From Bacteriovoracaceae bacterium UBA7695 (GTDB lineage: Bacteria; Bdellovibrionota; Bacteriovoracia; Bacteriovoracales; Bacteriovoracaceae): a DNA stretch of 26,659 bases. A model generated the notes under the pieces. The model made no database searches, was not told the DNA's origin, and worked only from the letters and a program-made list of their open reading frames with translations. A program made the position numbers and the translations under genes. Position 1 is the first letter of the stretch. Each line of letters begins with the position of its first letter. The stretch covers positions 1 through 26,659 of the forward strand of contig DLGL01000072.1 of the NCBI GenBank assembly GCA_002482685.1, given 5' to 3'. This document shows positions 23,880 to 26,659 of the stretch, piece by piece.

Positions 23880-24506
23880 CTATTTTTGAATCTGCGCCTT
23901 TGTCAGACGCTCGACTTCAAAGCGGCTATCGGTTTTAAACCAGTCATTTCCGGCACCGCGTCCGACTGCTTTGAGTAATTCTGTTGAAATTTTGCCCTCT
24001 TTCATAATGGACTCATCCACATGCACGAGTTTGACTTCCCCTGTGATGATGGATCCTGACCCGGCATTCTTTCCGTAACAGAGCATATCCCGAAAGTGGC
24101 ATTCAAAGTGAACAGGGGACTCTTTCATCCTGCGCGCTTTTACGAGTTGAGATTCGATGGGAGTCAGACCAGAAAAAGTAAATTCATCTTCGCCAAAAGG
24201 AAGTTCTGTTGAGGAGAGATTAACTTGTGAATAGTTATCTTCAGTGCAAAAGTTTACGACAAACTCTTTCTCGCGAAGAATATTTTTTACAGTGTCTTTA
24301 AAGTCACCAGTTGAAGTTCTGATCATCGGTGAGAAAGCAATGATCATCGGGCTTGCAGAGACGGCCGTAAAAAATGAAAAAGGTGCCAGGTTGTTAGTAC
24401 CATCGATATTTAAAGTCGAAATCACAGCGATAGGCCGAGGTATAATTGATCCGATAAGGAATTTATAATTATCTGCAAATGCGCCGTTAGTTTGATATGT
24501 TTTCAT
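23880..24506 (-). CDS. Flavin reductase-like domain protein (DIM6/NTAB family)
   Basis: The 208-residue cytoplasmic protein has the split-barrel FMN-binding fold of flavin reductase-like proteins: SIIPRPIAVISTLNIDGTNNLAPFSFFTAVSASPMIIAFSP gives the flavin-contacting strand and loop, followed by KDTVKNILREKEFVVNF and the C-terminal GRGAGNDWF. The ATG at 24506 is preferred to a GTG 9 bases upstream, giving MKTYQTNG. Relatives bind FMN and reduce it or act as oxidoreductases of unknown substrate; some serve flavin-dependent oxygenases of aromatic breakdown. The homogentisate dioxygenase 2 kb away makes such a link thinkable but unproved. The MBL-fold gene starts 27 bp away on the other strand, so their promoters must overlap each other's coding ends. 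Confidence 0.87.
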   Translation of the reverse strand: MKTYQTNGAFADNYKFLIGSIIPRPIAVISTLNIDGTNNLAPFSFFTAVSASPMIIAFSPMIRTSTGDFKDTVKNILREKEFVVNFCTEDNYSQVNLSSTELPFGEDEFTFSGLTPIESQLVKARRMKESPVHFECHFRDMLCYGKNAGSGSIITGEVKLVHVDESIMKEGKISTELLKAVGRGAGNDWFKTDSRFEVERLTKAQIQK

Positions 24507-24533
24507 AGCAACCACTATATAAGAAACACATTT

Positions 24534-25430
24534 ATGTTTAAAATCCTTATTTTGACTTCAAGTCTGTTTTTTTCACTGAGTCATTTAAATGCAAAGGTTG
24601 AAGTCCGTTGGTTTTCAGTGGCTTCGCTGGTTTTAGAGGATGAGGAAACTCAGATTTTTTTTGATCCCATGTTTACCCGGGCCGGTATAAAGCATTGGCT
24701 CAACCTCGCTCCTCTCAAGTCCGATGCCACATTGGTGGGCCAGGTGATTCGTGATAATCACCTTTCAAAAATTAAGGCCATCTTCGCCAGTCACTCCCAC
24801 TATGATCATGTTATTGATGCCCCTCAGATCAGTAGCCTGACTGGGGCGCCTTTCTACGTAGATGAAAGTTCTCAAAGGATTGCTCATGCCTATAGAGATC
24901 TTAAAATACAAACGATCAGATTTAAGAGTCATGAAAAAATTCAGATAGGTAAATTTACTATCATCCCTATTCCAAGAAAACACTCCCCGCTTCGGCTGAT
25001 TAATTTTGATTGGTTGCCGGGGCCCGTTCCGGTAGATTTTGATTTTGGTTTTTATGACTATCACGTGGGTGACACCTGGTTTTATTATATTGAACATCCC
25101 AAGGGAAAAATTCTCGTGGATCAGGGATCTGAACCATTCATAAAAGAGATAAAGGCTTATACAAATAATGTGGATGTACTCATTCAAGGCATTGCTAACC
25201 GTAGTAGGGAAGAAGCCATCACAGAGGGATATACAAAAGAGTTAACCCCTTCCGTTTTTATTCCCACTCATTTTGATAATTTTTTTATGGATTTTCATCC
25301 TGAAGTAAAAGAAATTTCTTATTTACCAAGGGTGAATATGTCAGGATTGATGGAGAAAATGAAAGAAACACATCCGCAAATTAAAATTCAAATCCCGGTT
25401 TATGGGCAGAAGATTGAGCTATTTAAATAA
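24534..25430 (+). CDS. Exported metallo-beta-lactamase-fold hydrolase
   Basis: The ATG at 24534 is chosen because it opens a signal peptide (MFKILILTSSLFFSLSHLNA); 298 residues. An earlier in-frame ATG at 24492 would bury that signal. The metal-binding motif HxHxDH is SHSHYDH with H87, H89, D91 and H92. Further probable ligands are in RKHSPL (His), LVDQGSE (Asp) and PTHFDNF (His). The order matches the UlaG/lactonase-like branch of the metallo-beta-lactamase superfamily, which hydrolyses esters, lactones, phosphodiesters or phosphonates. Export to the periplasm or lipid-facing side is unusual for cytoplasmic relatives. The substrate cannot be told. No strong Shine-Dalgarno is seen. Confidence 0.88.
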   Translation: MFKILILTSSLFFSLSHLNAKVEVRWFSVASLVLEDEETQIFFDPMFTRAGIKHWLNLAPLKSDATLVGQVIRDNHLSKIKAIFASHSHYDHVIDAPQISSLTGAPFYVDESSQRIAHAYRDLKIQTIRFKSHEKIQIGKFTIIPIPRKHSPLRLINFDWLPGPVPVDFDFGFYDYHVGDTWFYYIEHPKGKILVDQGSEPFIKEIKAYTNNVDVLIQGIANRSREEAITEGYTKELTPSVFIPTHFDNFFMDFHPEVKEISYLPRVNMSGLMEKMKETHPQIKIQIPVYGQKIELFK

Positions 25431-25433
25431 CCA

Positions 25434-25469
25434 GGGCCAAATAAAGGCCCACACCCGAAGGTGTGGACC
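25434..25469 (-). terminator. Terminator between convergent genes, with competing hairpins
   Basis: GGCCCACACC (25446-25455) pairs with GGTGTGGACC (25460-25469) with one mismatch around CGAA. On the minus strand the loop is a C(UUCG)G tetraloop followed by CTTTATTT, which suits the barrel gene ending at 25480. A second, exclusive stem, GGGCC (25434-25438) with GGCCC (25446-25450), uses the same strand. The hairpin also lies just after the MBL-fold stop, so it may serve both directions. Confidence 0.7.
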
Positions 25470-25479
25470 TCATAAGAGT

Positions 25480-26271
25480 TTAGAAATCTAAAGATAGTTT
25501 TACGGTAGCTCTTTTTACTTTCATAACTTGTGAGACTTCAGCTCCCAGTTTCACAAAAAACAATTGTAGGTTTGCTCCGGCAGCAAAGTATCCACCAGAG
25601 TTTTCAACTGACTGGCTTCGTTTGGATGCATCTGCGAAAACACCTGTTATCGACGAGTCAACATCACTTTCAGATTTCACAGTCCCCACTTTGGCATAAG
25701 GAGAAATGAAACCGAACGTTTTACCTACACCTATCCAAAGAATCCTTGTTTTAGAATCCATGCTAATTTTAGATTCGGCAGGAATACTTGGAGTTGGATC
25801 CTGCGTAAAAGAAATTTCAGATTTGGCCCAGTTTAGTCCAACTGCTAAATCAAGTGGCAGGCCAAAAAATGCGCCAGCATTCCATCCAAGTTCGAATGTA
25901 CTATTTTTTACTGTTACATCGGCTATTTCTCTTTCAGGCAGAAGAGTCATTTCTGCAAAAAGATCAAAAGGGAAGTGAGCACGGGCCATTACCCCTGCGT
26001 GATAGAGATTTTCAAAGTCACTTCCATCACCGCCTGATTCATCAATAACATCTGAAAGCTCAGGTGAGGAAGATTTACCACCGAAAGCACCCACTTCAAC
26101 TCCCCATAGACCATCAGTTTCAGGAGCTGAAACCCCTGTGTGAGAAAAATTTCCCGAAAACTCGCGTGCAATGTTTTCAACATCGGATTTAGAGAGATCT
26201 TCAAATTGAGGGGTGTTCGCAAAAACAGTAGCCGAAACCAACAATGTGCCCAGCACGAGATACTTCTTCAT
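25480..26271 (-). CDS. Outer-membrane beta-barrel protein
   Basis: The start at 26271 gives a signal peptide (MKKYLVLGTLLVSATVFA) with AAAGGA just upstream; 263 residues. After a polar helical segment (about 20-45) come repeated amphipathic strands with Gly-rich turns: GLWGVEVGAFGGKS, GVMARAHFPFDLFAEMTLLP, LGWNAGAFFGLPLDLAVGLNW, RILWIGVGKTFGFISPYAKVG, SGGYFAAGANLQLFFVKLGAEVS. The last strand ends in Phe (VKLSLDF), the usual barrel signal. A porin-like or small barrel of 10-12 strands is likely. It resembles conserved unnamed barrel families; no substrate can be given. Confidence 0.82.
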   Translation of the reverse strand: MKKYLVLGTLLVSATVFANTPQFEDLSKSDVENIAREFSGNFSHTGVSAPETDGLWGVEVGAFGGKSSSPELSDVIDESGGDGSDFENLYHAGVMARAHFPFDLFAEMTLLPEREIADVTVKNSTFELGWNAGAFFGLPLDLAVGLNWAKSEISFTQDPTPSIPAESKISMDSKTRILWIGVGKTFGFISPYAKVGTVKSESDVDSSITGVFADASKRSQSVENSGGYFAAGANLQLFFVKLGAEVSQVMKVKRATVKLSLDF

Positions 26272-26367
26272 GGAAATCCTTTGATGATAGTAAGTGAATA
26301 CATTCATTTTCCTGCCCAAATGCCTTAGAGGGAAGGTAGGTAAATTTCACATGAGTAAAAGACTCGG

Positions 26368-26659
26368 CTATAACATCCAGCTTTTCCAATACTCTTTGTT
26401 CTCGAGCTTGGTGAACTCTTCTGTCATATCCAATGGGTAACGGGTATCAACCATGACGGCGAACTCATCAGTCCATTCTTTCTCATTGGCCTTAGCAAAA
26501 GCTTTTGGATGTGGTCCGTGATTTATACCTTGTGGATGGTAAGTCAGGGCACCGGCATCGATATTATCCCGTGAGAAAAAGTTTCCTGCGTGGTAGAAGA
26601 GAACCTCATCGTAGTCAATATTTGAGTGATAGAATGGGACTTTAAGTACGCCTTCCGGG
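26368..26659 (-). CDS. hmgA: Homogentisate 1,2-dioxygenase, C-terminal end (gene runs past the window)
   Basis: The last 96 codons lie in the window, read on the minus strand from the window edge to a TAG at 26370-26368. The segment PFYHSNIDYDEVLFYHAGNFFSRDNI... and the following block with HPQGINHGPHP match the C-terminal cupin of the short bacterial homogentisate dioxygenase. The histidine of FYHSN, the glutamate of DYDE and the first histidine of NHGPH correspond to the iron ligands. The enzyme opens the ring of homogentisate to maleylacetoacetate in tyrosine and phenylalanine breakdown. Partner genes (fumarylacetoacetase, hydroxyphenylpyruvate dioxygenase) would be expected further to the right; they are not visible. 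Confidence 0.9.
   Translation of the reverse strand, partial: PEGVLKVPFYHSNIDYDEVLFYHAGNFFSRDNIDAGALTYHPQGINHGPHPKAFAKANEKEWTDEFAVMVDTRYPLDMTEEFTKLENKEYWKSWML

Noticed and set aside
24765..25187. 140-codon minus-strand frame inside the MBL-fold gene
   Set aside because: Antisense shadow of conserved coding sequence including the metal-binding motif.
1..26659. CRISPR arrays, insertion sequences, integrase or phage genes
   Set aside because: No direct-repeat arrays, transposase motifs or terminal inverted repeats were seen anywhere in the window.

Overview
The window has about 40% G+C, densely packed genes, and many signal-peptide proteins, lipoproteins and outer-membrane-type barrels. The gene content is a Gram-negative mix: a TIGR03960/TIGR03936 radical SAM fusion, a TIGR03546/TIGR03545 pair, a Bacteroidetes-style subtilase, a fused E1 alpha-beta 2-oxoacid dehydrogenase, and a short bacterial homogentisate dioxygenase. 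This best suits a member of the Bdellovibrionota (Bacteriovorax/Peredibacter-like predatory relatives). That placement is inference from gene content; there is no rRNA or marker gene to prove it.

Layout. 1-891 is the 3' part of an outer-membrane-like barrel gene. 892-1051 is a leader full of small hairpins that contains a 25-base block shaped exactly like the 3' end of a tRNA-Leu. 1052-5112 holds the radical SAM gene followed by an ammonium transporter. 5266-6999 is a secreted subtilisin-like protease with its own terminator. 7088-7768 is a small lipoprotein with two repeated beta domains.

The centre (7771-17710) is the most unusual part. Four genes encode large secreted proteins I cannot assign to a family. 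Two on the minus strand (782 and 281 aa, with overlapping stop and start) diverge from two on the plus strand (588 and 1518 aa). They share features: a CxC...C...C-x7-W cysteine module occurs once in the 281-aa protein and twice in the 1518-aa protein. A different Cys-bracketed module links the 782- and 588-aa proteins. The 1518-aa protein also carries at least four or five Cys-to-Cys helical repeats of 33-40 residues. I read this as one locus for an undescribed envelope or extracellular disulfide-rich assembly; no function can be assigned from sequence alone.

The right part is more ordinary: the fused E1 dehydrogenase (17782-19953), convergent with the TIGR03546-TIGR03545 membrane pair (22418-19992, minus), a glycosyltransferase (minus), a flavin reductase-like protein (minus) diverging 27 bp from an exported metallo-beta-lactamase-fold protein (plus), an outer-membrane barrel (minus), and the 3' end of homogentisate 1,2-dioxygenase (minus) running off the window. 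Five hairpins that can act as terminators lie at the expected gene ends.
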